A stretch of 64,000 nucleotides of DNA, from the NCBI RefSeq assembly GCF_000591055.1, contig NC_020388.1, positions 372,001-436,000 of the forward strand, given 5' to 3'. The notes under the pieces were generated by a model. That model ran no database searches. It had not been told where the DNA came from and was given only the letters and a program-made list of their open reading frames with translations. Of the stretch, positions 53,511 to 61,389 are shown piece by piece (the stretch's first letter is position 1; each line of letters starts with the position of its first letter). The position numbers were made by a program, and so were the translations under genes. Origin of the DNA: Natronomonas moolapensis 8.8.11. GTDB taxonomy: Archaea > Halobacteriota > Halobacteria > Halobacteriales > Haloarculaceae.

Positions 53511-54131
53511 ATGACAACGGGTATCGGCGGGAACGAACGGGGGGTCACGTCGGTCGTCGGCGTGGTGATGATCGTCGCGCTGACGATCCTTCTCGCGTCG
53601 GTGGTCGGGGTGTACGCGTTCGGGCTCTCGGAGGACGCGACCGAGACGCCGAACTTCGCCGCCCTCGAGTTGGAGTTCGAGGAGGAACGCGACGTTATCC
53701 GCGACAACGGAAATAAGGAGTACGGCGAGTTCCTCTGGCTGATCGAACTCAGACACACGGGCGGTGAGGTCGTCGACGGCGAGGAGATCGTCGTCCATCT
53801 CGATCACGGCGACCAGCGGGTCACCGGGGAGCTCGACGGGGCGCTGACTGCCGGCGAGACCGTCGAGTTGGCAGTGATCCACAACAACCAGAACGGAGGT
53901 TATTTTCCGGATGGGTACGAAGATTGTGACGGCACAAACGTGGCGTGTCGGCTAGCGGGCGACGACGGGAACTACCCCGAAACGGACCGGATTCAACTCC
54001 GGATGATACACCGACCGTCCGGGACGATCCTCTACGAGGAGACGATCGGCATTTCGGGGACCTACGGCATCTTCAACGGCAACCCCGAGAGCGGCGTCGA
54101 CATCACGGACGAGACGCTGACGTTCGCGTGA
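53511..54131 (+). CDS. Archaeal type IV pilin-like protein
   Basis: A 206-residue protein with a class III signal: GIGGNERGVTSVVGVVMIVALTILLASVVGVYAFGL, where prepilin peptidase should cut before the hydrophobic stretch. The mature part is a soluble beta domain with two Cys (YEDCDGTNVACRLA) that may form a surface disulfide. It is a PilA-like subunit exported through PibD and used for adhesion. The start at 53511 gives the short positively charged leader expected; a TTTAATACGG promoter element is near 53398. Confidence 0.85.
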   Translation: MTTGIGGNERGVTSVVGVVMIVALTILLASVVGVYAFGLSEDATETPNFAALELEFEEERDVIRDNGNKEYGEFLWLIELRHTGGEVVDGEEIVVHLDHGDQRVTGELDGALTAGETVELAVIHNNQNGGYFPDGYEDCDGTNVACRLAGDDGNYPETDRIQLRMIHRPSGTILYEETIGISGTYGIFNGNPESGVDITDETLTFA

Positions 54132-54169
54132 GGTCTCGGACGGTTCCTCTCGTGATGCCCACACACTGT

Positions 54170-54814
54170 TTATAAATTCCCGTCGGCCTGCGCCAACAGC
54201 AACCCCTCGATCGTCGCGTCGTTGGCGGGAGCCGTCCGGGCGAGTTCGAGCGCCTCCTCGACGGGGACGGTCGCGACGTCTAAGAACTCGCTCCCATCGA
54301 GTTTCCGTTCGCCCGGGGAGAACCCCTCGGCCCACACGATCCCGCGGGGGTGCCGCAACACCCCCGTCGAACACCAGAAGTCCTCGAGGAGCTCGACCGA
54401 CTCGGGGACGAGTCCGACCTCCTCCTCGAGTTCGCGCGCGCCGGCGTCGACGTAGTCCTCGCCGTCCTCGACGATGCCGGCGGGCAGTTCATAACAGAGC
54501 CGCTCGATAGCCGGCCGGTACTGTTCGACGAGCACGACCGACGGGCCGGCGGGCGCTCCGTCTGCGTCCTCGACGTTCTCGCCGTCCTCCCGGAGCAGGT
54601 CCGCCTCGAGGCCGAGGCGATCCGGCTCTTCGACGACCGCGACGATCACGACCGCGGGCGGCAGTTCGGCCCAGTAGTACCGTTTCGTCCGGCCGTCCGG
54701 CAACTCGACGAGGTCGTAGCCCCCGTCGTACCAGCCCGTCTCGTACTCGGTTCGAGAGTCGAGCACCGGCCAGTCGTGGTCGGCGGGACTCGGGTCCCCG
54801 GCGTCGCCGGTCAT
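54170..54814 (-). CDS. NUDIX hydrolase
   Basis: A 214-residue NUDIX protein, most similar in layout to ADP-ribose/nucleoside-diphosphate-sugar pyrophosphatases. The complete NUDIX box is GIVEDGEDYVDAGARELEEEVGL (G-x5-E-x7-REL-x2-EE-VG). N-terminal strands include AVVIVAVVEEPDRL. The ATG overlaps the stop of the upstream DUF5809 gene (54811-54814), so it is the third gene of a minus-strand operon with DUF5810 and DUF5809. Confidence 0.9.
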   Translation of the reverse strand: MTGDAGDPSPADHDWPVLDSRTEYETGWYDGGYDLVELPDGRTKRYYWAELPPAVVIVAVVEEPDRLGLEADLLREDGENVEDADGAPAGPSVVLVEQYRPAIERLCYELPAGIVEDGEDYVDAGARELEEEVGLVPESVELLEDFWCSTGVLRHPRGIVWAEGFSPGERKLDGSEFLDVATVPVEEALELARTAPANDATIEGLLLAQADGNL

Positions 54815-55356
54815 TCGTCCGCCTCGCTCCCGTCGCTGCCCGTCCCGCCGTCCCGCCTACTGCTCGCGCCGCCGACGAGTCGGTCCCGGTAGAGCCGGTT
54901 GAACGCCATTCGACGGGCGGTACCGACCGCCGCCTCCGGTTCGTTCTGGAACGTCGCCGCGACCGCGGCCCCGGCGGCGGGCGAGACGTGCCAGGCCACG
55001 CGCTCGACGGCGTCGCTGCCGGCGACCCGGACGTCGCCTGCGAACGCCTCGTGCCAGGCTTCGAAGGTCTCGCTGTCGGCCACCCGGACGGCGAGTGCCT
55101 CGGCGAAGAGCGTCTGTCTGGCGGTCTCGACCACGCTGGCGGTGACCCGCTCGTCGTACTCCGAGCGCTCGAAGTTCATCGCCCGGGCGGTCTCGCGGAC
55201 GACCGACTGCGCCGTCGGCCCGAGGGATTCGTATCTGTCCGCGGCGTCCGCCCAGGAGTCGGGCTCGCAGCGTCCCCGGACCTCGACCTCTGTCGTGGCC
55301 GCGGCGACTCCTTTCTGGTCGTTCCCGCTCGCGTCGGCGGGGCTATCGTCCGGCAT
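54811..55356 (-). CDS. DUF5809-like haloarchaeal protein
   Basis: A 181-residue helical protein (MPDDSPADASGNDQKGVAAATTEVEVRGRCEPDSWADAADRYESLGPTAQSVVRETARAMNF). It resembles the DUF5809 family that I associate with haloarchaea next to DUF5810. The C-terminal part has MAFNRLYRDRL. The gene overlaps its upstream neighbour by 14 bases and its downstream one by 4, a tight operon. Function unknown. Confidence 0.75.
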   Translation of the reverse strand: MPDDSPADASGNDQKGVAAATTEVEVRGRCEPDSWADAADRYESLGPTAQSVVRETARAMNFERSEYDERVTASVVETARQTLFAEALAVRVADSETFEAWHEAFAGDVRVAGSDAVERVAWHVSPAAGAAVAATFQNEPEAAVGTARRMAFNRLYRDRLVGGASSRRDGGTGSDGSEADE

Positions 55357-55879
55357 CGTCCCCGCCGGCGTCCGTACCCGTGTCCCCTTCGGTCTCCGAG
55401 CCGCCACCGTCCGCGCTCTCTCCGCTTTCGTGCATCCGGCGGGTCATCTCGCGGGCCTCCTCGAGCACCGCGGCGGCCTCGTCGTCGATCGGTCCCGAGG
55501 TGTCGACGGCGCCGCCGCGGGAGGGGTCGTGGCCTCCGCTCCCGTGGTGGTGTCCGCCGTGGTCGTGTCCGGCACCGCGACCGTGCTCGCCTCCGGCGTC
55601 GTCGAACAGCGCCCCCGAGCGCTCCGTCGGCGGATCGGACGTCCCGCTCTCGAGACCGCCCGCGGTGTCCTCGAAGAGCTGCGGGAACTCCGTCTCCTCG
55701 ACGCGGTCCGACGCGGCGTCGGCGAGTTCGGCCTCGCCCATCTCGGACCACTTCGGGACGTGCTCGTCGAGCCATGCCTCGTGGTCGTCGTCGCCGAGCA
55801 TCGCCGTGAACGCGAGGTGGTTCGCGAGGTGTCCCGCGTCGGCCTGTGGGTCCGAACAGACGGGGCAAGCGTATCCCAT
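55343..55879 (-). CDS. DUF5810-like zinc-finger protein
   Basis: A 178-residue protein beginning MGYACPVCSDPQADAGHLANHLAFTAMLGDDDHEAWLDEHVP, a C2H2-like or Cys/His-rich motif (CPVC...H...H) typical of DUF5810. The middle is a long Gly/His-rich stretch (GGEHGRGAGHDHGGHHHGSGGHD) that could bind metal or just be disordered. The end is helical (AAAVLEEAREMTRRMHES). Overlap with DUF5809 suggests a shared complex. Confidence 0.78.
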   Translation of the reverse strand: MGYACPVCSDPQADAGHLANHLAFTAMLGDDDHEAWLDEHVPKWSEMGEAELADAASDRVEETEFPQLFEDTAGGLESGTSDPPTERSGALFDDAGGEHGRGAGHDHGGHHHGSGGHDPSRGGAVDTSGPIDDEAAAVLEEAREMTRRMHESGESADGGGSETEGDTGTDAGGDDAGR

Positions 55880-55920
55880 ACGCGTCGTCGGGCCGCCAAC
55901 GGCAAAACGCCTGCGTCCCG

Positions 55921-56397
55921 CTACGGCGACAGGTGCTTGATCAACACGTGGGCGTCCTCGCCGTCGTCGTAGTACCCGGGTACGACGTGGTGGGGTTCGA
56001 AGCCGAACGACGAGTAAAGCCCGCGCGCGGCCTCGTTGCTCCGCCTGACCTCGAGTTTGACCCGCCCGGCACCCGCGGCAGCGAGCGCGCCGAGCGCCCG
56101 CGAGAGGAGCCGACGCCCGAGCCCCCGGCGTCGGTGCCCCCGTGCGACCGCGAGGTCTTTGATGTGGCCGATGGGCACCGCCCCCGATTCGATCGTATCG
56201 CCGACGACGTAGCCGACGATATCCCCCCCGGCCTCGGTCTCGGCTACCAGAAACCCTGGCGCGCCGAGGAACCGCTCGAAGGCGGTGTATGGCCACGGCT
56301 GCTCGAACGAGCGTGCCTCGATCCGGAACACCGACAGGAGGTCCGCACGGACGGCACCCCGGATCTCGCTTCCGGCGCGTGGCTCGGTGCCTCTCAC
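55921..56397 (-). CDS. rimI: Ribosomal protein S18 alanine N-acetyltransferase-like protein
   Basis: A 158-residue GNAT protein: IRGAVRADLLSVFRIEARSFEQPWPYTAFERFL, the acetyl-CoA loop LAVARGHRRRGLGRRLLSRALGAL (RRxGxG), and NEAARGLYSSFGFEPHHVVPGYY. In archaea the enzyme acetylates N-termini of many proteins. The start is GTG at 56397; the frame upstream is not conserved. An IS6-family element begins 78 bases before this start, so the native promoter may be displaced. Confidence 0.88.
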   Translation of the reverse strand: MRGTEPRAGSEIRGAVRADLLSVFRIEARSFEQPWPYTAFERFLGAPGFLVAETEAGGDIVGYVVGDTIESGAVPIGHIKDLAVARGHRRRGLGRRLLSRALGALAAAGAGRVKLEVRRSNEAARGLYSSFGFEPHHVVPGYYDDGEDAHVLIKHLSP

Positions 56398-56475
56398 ACC
56401 CCGGTCGTAGCCGGGATGTCGACATAGGCCTGTCGGCCCCGCGGCTACCGGTACGAACACGGGCGAGCGGGGAGC

Positions 56476-57172
56476 GGTAGTGTTTAGATAAGCTGATTCC
56501 ATGCGAAGGCGAACGCTTGTAACCAATTTTCGGCGGTGCTTGGTTCGACGTGGCTAAACGTATTTGAAAATTGGTTTGTCCGTCGTTTTACTTCGCGAAA
56601 GACACGTTCGACGGCATTCCGATTCCCATGTGTGACGTGTTGGAATCGGAGCCCGTGTCGATGGCAGGCCGCGTGTAACCACGGTGCACCGTCGACGAGA
56701 AAGATCGCGTCGTCAACCTGATGTTTCTCACGCAGTTCTGAGAGAAACATCGAGGATACCGCGTTTGTTCTCGTCGGATAGAGCCGAACATGAAGCAGTC
56801 GGTTCGTGTCGGGATCGACAGCAGCGTACAGCCAATACTGCTCAGAGTTGAGCTGAATCACGGTCTCATCGACCGCAACGTGATTCGGATCGGCACCATC
56901 GGTCGGCTGTAGATCGGCCTTCTGAACCCACCGATGGACGGTGGTTCGATGGCGATCGACACCCAACCTCTCAAGAATCGAAACGGTATCCGAAAGTGAT
57001 AAGCCAGCCAAATGAAGTCGGATACCGAGCTTCATCGCCGGCTCGGGTGTCGCCTCTCGCTCCAGAAAATCTAATTCGATACAACCGCTATCGCCGCTGA
57101 GGCGGTCAAAGCTGAGCATAGAGCACTCAATCTTTTGACCGCCTCACCCTTCGACCTTATCTCAACACCGCC
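56476..57172 (-). mobile_element. IS6-family insertion sequence with 8-bp target duplication
   Basis: A complete 697-base element. Its ends are 19-base imperfect inverted repeats (15 of 19 positions match), GGTAGTGTTTAGATAAGCT on the left and GGCGGTGTTGAGATAAGGT as the reverse complement of the right. The flanks carry the direct repeat CGGGGAGC at 56468-56475 and 57173-57180, the 8-base duplication typical of IS6/IS240. The intact duplication shows a fairly recent insertion. Confidence 0.92.
56484..57119 (-). CDS. IS6-family transposase
   Basis: A 211-residue DDE transposase: an N-terminal HTH (LAGLSLSDTVSILERLGVDRHRTTVHRWVQKA), first Asp in HVAVDETVIQLNSEQYWLYAAVDPDTNRLLHVRLYPTRT, second in IFLVDGAPWLHAA, and Glu in RNAVERVFREVKRRT. 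The three catalytic residues and the ends look intact, so the element may be active. Only 7-8 bases separate the stop from the left terminal repeat. Confidence 0.93.
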   Translation of the reverse strand: MLSFDRLSGDSGCIELDFLEREATPEPAMKLGIRLHLAGLSLSDTVSILERLGVDRHRTTVHRWVQKADLQPTDGADPNHVAVDETVIQLNSEQYWLYAAVDPDTNRLLHVRLYPTRTNAVSSMFLSELREKHQVDDAIFLVDGAPWLHAACHRHGLRFQHVTHGNRNAVERVFREVKRRTNQFSNTFSHVEPSTAENWLQAFAFAWNQLI

Positions 57173-57563
57173 CGGGGAGCAGCCAGAAGATTCATATGCA
57201 TACGATTAGAAGTAGCAGACGCACCCGTTTGGGTGCATCCCCACCCCCCACCCCGTTTTCACGTCCCGTAGCGACGGGTCTGACCGAATATAAACACCGA
57301 TAGATCGGTCGTCGCATAACAGCCGGTCGTACTCTTATAAAACATCGATGGTAGCTACGCTCATCGATCGCGCGGAACCCACGGCGGCCCTCTGACACAC
57401 AAGGCCGGCGACGCGATCGAACCGGCGACGCGACACGGGATGCGCTCTCCGGGCGCGGCGGACGCCTCGGGGCCGGCGAGACGGCGCTCGCGCGGTTCGC
57501 GTCGCTCGGGACGGTGCTGGCGCACGCGAAATAGTCGAGACGCGGCGGCCGACGACGCCGTGG
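57173..57563. other. Intergenic region after the IS6 element
   Basis: A 391-base gap. It holds an AT-rich block next to the IS (TTCATATGCATACG at about 57190), a short stem GCACCC/GGGTGC (about 57222-57237), and two TATA-like boxes (AATATAAAC near 57290 and CTTATAAAAC near 57335) with no convincing gene behind them. The frame ending at the TAG near 57532 (GAGETALARFASLGTVLAHAK) reads coding-like and may be the tail of a lost gene. Confidence 0.4.
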
Positions 57564-58049
57564 TCAGTCGTCGCCGGGCTCGGGCACCGACAGCGTCGTC
57601 GCGTCGCCGGGCTCGAAGCGCCCGTAGTGGACGACCTCCTCGACCGGACGCCGCCCCTTGCGCTCGTTTTCGACGTCGCTTGCGCCCTCTGCGGGGTAGC
57701 CGAGCGTAACGAGCATGACCGGCTCGTACCGGCCGGGGATCTCGAACGCCTCGGCGAGCGCCTCGGGATCGAACCCCTCCATCGGACAGCTCGCGACGCC
57801 GTGGTCCCAGGCGGCGTACATCAGCGTCATCGCCGCCAGCGCGGTCGAGCGGGTCGTCCAGACCCGACGTTCGGACTCGGGCAGCCCGCTCATTTCCGCG
57901 ACGTTCTCGAGGAGGGTATCGCGGACCTCCTCGCTCGGGAGGTACTCCTTGGCCAGCCAGTCGTCGAAGACCGCCTCGGCGTGTGCCATCGGGTCGGTGT
58001 GGCCCAACACGACGACCGCGGTGTCGGCCTCGGTGACGTGCGCCTGGTC
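57564..58049 (-). pseudogene. Nitroreductase-like gene, C-terminal part (split by IS605-type element)
   Basis: This 162-codon segment (DQAHVTEADTAVVVLGHTDPMAHAEAVFDDWLAKEYLP... TRSTALAAMTLMYAAWDHGVASCPMEGFDPEALAEAFEI...) is the C-terminal three quarters of an FMN-dependent nitroreductase. It continues the N-terminal part at 59755-59946 in the same reading frame once the element 58050-59754 is removed. Nitroreductases reduce nitro groups or quinones with NAD(P)H. The gene is inactivated here. Confidence 0.92.
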
Positions 58050-58105
58050 ATGACATCCTCCCCGCCGTGAACGGCGGGGTTTCCTCCGTGGGAGTCTCAG
58101 CCGGT

Positions 58106-59443
58106 CTAAGATCCCCCGGAGGCAACATTCCCGTCACGGTGGACGGTACTCGGGTCTGTGCGCTGTTCTTTGGGACGGTGAGAGTGTGGTGACTCCGACC
58201 ATTCGTGGTCGTCCCACTCGAACCGCACGGGCCGTGCCATCGGCCTGACTGCCTTCTCTGTGTGCCGCTCTAGGAACGTTTCTGAGGCTGTCAGGTCGGC
58301 GTGCCCCTCGAACCCACACGGACAGGTGAGTGTGTCTTGGTGCCGTGTCGTTCGGTCTGTCGAACCACATTGCGGGCACTCTTGACTGGTCCATGCTTCC
58401 GACCGGACTTCCACCGAGATACCGTATTCCTCGGCGGTACATGCCAGTCGCTCGGTGAATTGCTTGAACGCCCAGAAGTTGTGCGTCTTGGCATTGGTTT
58501 TGACTGACCAGTGGGTTTCCAACACGTCGGTCAGGCCACCGATATACACCGTGTCCACGCCTTCGGAATGTAGTCGTTCCAGCAGGTCACGACATAGTGC
58601 TTCTTGAGCATGGTCGCGGCGACGGGTTCGCTTCCGATACAGGCGTTCGATACGCTCGCTACTGTATCGTCCTTCTTCGAGCTTCGACTGTAATCGGGCG
58701 ATTTCTCGTGTCGTCTCGCGGAATCGCTGGAACAACTCGCGGCCTTCGTACAGGTATTGCTCGCCGGTTGTGGTGGTACAGGCGACAAGACTGTTCGCAC
58801 CAATATCCAGAGCGGCCTTCTCTGAGGCCAGTGGAGTGTCCCGTGTCTCGTCAGAAACAGTCACGGGTTGCGAGGCTCTGAAGGTGTTATCAGTCTCGTC
58901 GTACCACAGGTCCAACCGGCCCTGTTTCTCGTAGTCGGGCCAATTCGGGTCGCCAGCGATTTCAAGCCGGAGACGCCCGGTGTGGTCGTATCGGTCTTTC
59001 AAATCGCTCCCGACCAGTATCTCAAGCCGGGACCGCTCGCCCCATTCGACGGTGTACGATGTGTTGCGAATGACGGTCTTGAGAATACGTCCATCGTCCT
59101 CGTTGCCACGGAAGCCCGGTGGTTCCGGGTGTTCCGTGACTGACGTATTCGACTCGTCGTGGTACTTGTTCTTCGTATCGAAGAACCCGCGCCACGCTTC
59201 GCTGTTTTTGCGTATCACCTGTTGGGCGGTAGACGCGCCGAGAACACCTTTGTACTGGCCTTCGAGACGGCCAGTATCGGCGTCCCACACGTCGCCCTCG
59301 AAGCCGCCCTCGTCGTTGTACCGCATGAGGCGCTGGTAGTTGACTTCGTTCCAGAGCGCGGCGGAAGCGTCCAACAGGTCGCGTAGCAGTTGCTTTCCGG
59401 TGTCGGAAAGCGGTCGCACGGCGAACGTGTTGGTTCGCTTCAT
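58106..59443 (-). CDS. tnpB: TnpB-family protein with an altered RuvC motif
   Basis: A 445-residue TnpB/IS1341-type OrfB protein. TnpB proteins are compact RNA-guided nucleases that use a guide RNA from the element's right end. RuvC motif I is [13 protein letters not shown] with Asp213; motif III is GHADLTAS with Asp383; the zinc ribbon is [11 protein letters not shown]...CPCGFEGH. At the expected motif II position ([13 protein letters not shown]) Gly302 stands where canonical members have Glu. The start is the ATG at 59443, before [20 protein letters not shown], and an extended Arg-rich upstream frame is rejected. The C-terminal tail after residue ~400 is longer than usual. Confidence 0.93.
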   Translation of the reverse strand: MKRTNTFAVRPLSDTGKQLLRDLLDASAALWNEVNYQRLMRYNDEGGFEGDVWDADTGRLEGQYKGVLGASTAQQVIRKNSEAWRGFFDTKNKYHDESNTSVTEHPEPPGFRGNEDDGRILKTVIRNTSYTVEWGERSRLEILVGSDLKDRYDHTGRLRLEIAGDPNWPDYEKQGRLDLWYDETDNTFRASQPVTVSDETRDTPLASEKAALDIGANSLVACTTTTGEQYLYEGRELFQRFRETTREIARLQSKLEEGRYSSERIERLYRKRTRRRDHAQEALCRDLLERLHSEGVDTVYIGGLTDVLETHWSVKTNAKTHNFWAFKQFTERLACTAEEYGISVEVRSEAWTSQECPQCGSTDRTTRHQDTLTCPCGFEGHADLTASETFLERHTEKAVRPMARPVRFEWDDHEWSESPHSHRPKEQRTDPSTVHRDGNVASGGS

Positions 59444-59490
59444 ACCACAATCGTTTTCACGTCGCAGTGTCAAATAAGTCTTGTGTAACA

Positions 59491-59634
59491 ATGCGACCTG
59501 CAATAGATATTTCGTATGGGCTACACGGACGGGTGAAAGACTACGCCGAAGCAAACGATTTGTCGCTCGATGAAGCGTATATCGAAGTGTTGGAAACGGG
59601 ACTCGAAACGTTGGAGACTCAAGACCAGCAGTAA
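59491..59634 (+). CDS. Ribbon-helix-helix-like small protein inside the tnpB element
   Basis: A 47-residue protein divergent from tnpB, with 47 bases between the starts. It reads [39 protein letters not shown], compatible with a short beta strand followed by two helices, as in Arc/MetJ-type DNA-binding antitoxin folds. It lies between tnpB and the left-end hairpin, so it moves with the element. It could repress tnpB or the element, which is inference from position. Confidence 0.7.
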   Translation: MRPAIDISYGLHGRVKDYAEANDLSLDEAYIEVLETGLETLETQDQQ

Positions 59635-59754
59635 TGCGGCAGTTTCTCACGGGAGCTTACACGATTCACGCCCGCCCTGTTCAGTCCTCGGTTCCGACAG
59701 AACGTCGGAACACTCGTCCCTCACGGGAAGGGCGGGACTCTCTCGCTGTTACAG

Positions 59755-59946
59755 GTAGGCGACCTCCCGCAGCGCCGCCTTCCCGTCGTCCTCGCGCAAC
59801 ACGAGGAACTCCCAGGGCTGGAGGTTGTAGCCGGAGGGCGCGAGCGTCGCCGCCTCGAAGATCGACTCGAGGGTGTCCGCCTCGATCGCCTCGTCGTTGT
59901 ATTGGTGTACCGACCGCCGCGTCCGCAGCAGTTCGTCGAACTCCAT
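59755..59946 (-). pseudogene. Nitroreductase-like gene, N-terminal part
   Basis: A 64-codon segment from the ATG at 59946: MEFDELLRTRRSVHQYNDEAIEADTLESIFEAATLAPSGYNLQPWEFLVL, the FMN-contacting RRS(V)x(Q/Y) N-terminus of nitroreductases. It ends at the tnpB element boundary (TAC codon at 59757-59755); read through, the element supplies a stop four codons later. See the C-terminal part at 57564-58049. Confidence 0.92.
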
Positions 59947-60054
59947 ACCCGGTGTATGAATGCAACCAGTATTGGGGGTTCGATCCCGGCGGGACGTACC
60001 CGCTTTCGGCCTGTGTGACACACCACCGAGCGGCGTGAAAGACGGCACCGAGAC

Positions 60055-61158
60055 TCACTCCGGGCGCTCGAGGACCGCCTCGGCGACGTCCTCTATGGCC
60101 GCGATCGGGACGTCGTGTTCGTCGGCGATCGCTTCGCTCTCCGCGGCCGAGAGCCGCTCTTGCCCGTCCCGCCGTGGGGGCGACCCGCCGGAGACTGGAT
60201 CGAGCGTCCCGTCGTTGATATCGAGCGACACCGCGTCCCACCGGGTGTAGTGGCCCATCGCGTCGAAGTACGCCTTCGTCGCCCGCCGCTCGTCGCGCTC
60301 GAAGTCGGCGGTCAGGATCCCCTCCTCGCCGACGAGTGGTCCGGCCTTGACGATGCCGGCGGGGTTGACCAGCATGCTCCCGCCCGACGCGACGTTGAAG
60401 CCGAGTTCGTCCTCGGAGAACGCCTCCGGAACGTCGTCGCTCATGTACGCAGAGCAGGCCGCGACAAACGACTGGGTCTCGAAGGCGTATTCGCGCATCG
60501 CCGGGTAGACGTCGCAGGTCTCGACGGCCCCGGCGTCCTCGGCGCGGGTCTTGTCGCCGGGGTGGCCGTGTTGCTCCCAAAACCCCGGCCAGACGGCGGC
60601 GTGGATCTCCTCGCCCATCGCCGTGAGAGCGGCCTTCGAGAGCGTCATGTGGTTCTCATAGCAGATCAACCCGCCGAGCGTCCCGAGGTCAGTGTCGTAG
60701 GTGGCGAGGCTGGCGGGGTCCCCCCGGCCCCAGATGGCCCGCTCCTCTTGGGTCGGCATCAGCTTTCGGTGTCGACCCATCGACGCGCCGTCGCGGTCGA
60801 AATAGAAAATCGAGTTGTACAGCGTCTCGCTGCCCGGTCGCTCGCTCAGTTCGTTGGCCCCCAACGCGAGGTACAGATCGGCGTCCTCGACGGCGTCGCC
60901 GAGGACGTCGAGAGCCTCGTCGTCCACCGAGAGGCTGTTCTTCTGGAGATCGATCATCAACTCGGTCCATCGCGGGATCGAGACGCTGCCGCGCCAGTAG
61001 GGATACCCCGGAAAGTACGTCTCCGGAAAGACGACGAGGTCTGCGCCCTCCTCGCCGGCCTTCTCGATGTACCGACAGGTCTTGTCGAGAGTCGCCTCCT
61101 TGTCGTGGTACACCGGTTCGATCTGTGCGGCGGCGAGCGTGAACGATTCGGCCGGCAT
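60055..61158 (-). CDS. Nitrilase-family carbon-nitrogen hydrolase
   Basis: A 367-residue nitrilase superfamily protein with the full Glu-Lys-Cys triad: Glu46 (VVFPETYFPGYPYW), Lys132 (HRKLMPTQEE) and Cys166 (GGLICYENHM). The sequence GGLICYENHMTLSKAAL and the length point to branch 1 (true nitrilases, nitrile to acid and ammonia) rather than amidases. The C-terminal extension (residues ~310-367) is poorly conserved. It lies 108 bases upstream of the split nitroreductase on the same strand; whether they functioned together is open. Confidence 0.92.
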   Translation of the reverse strand: MPAESFTLAAAQIEPVYHDKEATLDKTCRYIEKAGEEGADLVVFPETYFPGYPYWRGSVSIPRWTELMIDLQKNSLSVDDEALDVLGDAVEDADLYLALGANELSERPGSETLYNSIFYFDRDGASMGRHRKLMPTQEERAIWGRGDPASLATYDTDLGTLGGLICYENHMTLSKAALTAMGEEIHAAVWPGFWEQHGHPGDKTRAEDAGAVETCDVYPAMREYAFETQSFVAACSAYMSDDVPEAFSEDELGFNVASGGSMLVNPAGIVKAGPLVGEEGILTADFERDERRATKAYFDAMGHYTRWDAVSLDINDGTLDPVSGGSPPRRDGQERLSAAESEAIADEHDVPIAAIEDVAEAVLERPE

Positions 61159-61389
61159 AACGTTGGTTTCTCCGGTCGGACAGATAACTGTGCGGAACGG
61201 TAATACGTGGCGAGCCGTCCGCCCGAACGCCGGACGGAAAGTCGACGGATCGGATACTTGGCCGGCGCCCGAGGCGAGTCATACTGATAGACGAACTCAC
61301 ATAGAACCGACGCACGAGTGATCCACCGGTCACGCCGTCGAACGGCGTGATCCTCGTACATCGTGTGTACATTCGCTCGTCTATCGGCA

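Larger units (their letters stand above)
58050..59754 (-). mobile_element. IS200/IS605-type tnpB element inserted in a nitroreductase gene
   Basis: A 1705-base element. The right end (58050 side) carries TGACATCCTCCCCGCC with the stem CCCCGCC/GGCGGGG; the left end (59690-59735) has the stem CCCGCCC/GGGCGGG. It encodes TnpB and a small divergent gene, with no Y1 transposase tnpA. Removing exactly 58050-59754 joins GCC TAC to GAC CAG and restores a 225-residue nitroreductase, which fixes the boundaries to within a base or two. No target duplication is expected for this family. Confidence 0.9.

Noticed and set aside
57222-57290. Possible tRNA or structured RNA near GCACCCGTTTGGGTGC
   Set aside because: The stem is short, and no T-arm (GGTTCRA) or acceptor pairing follows.
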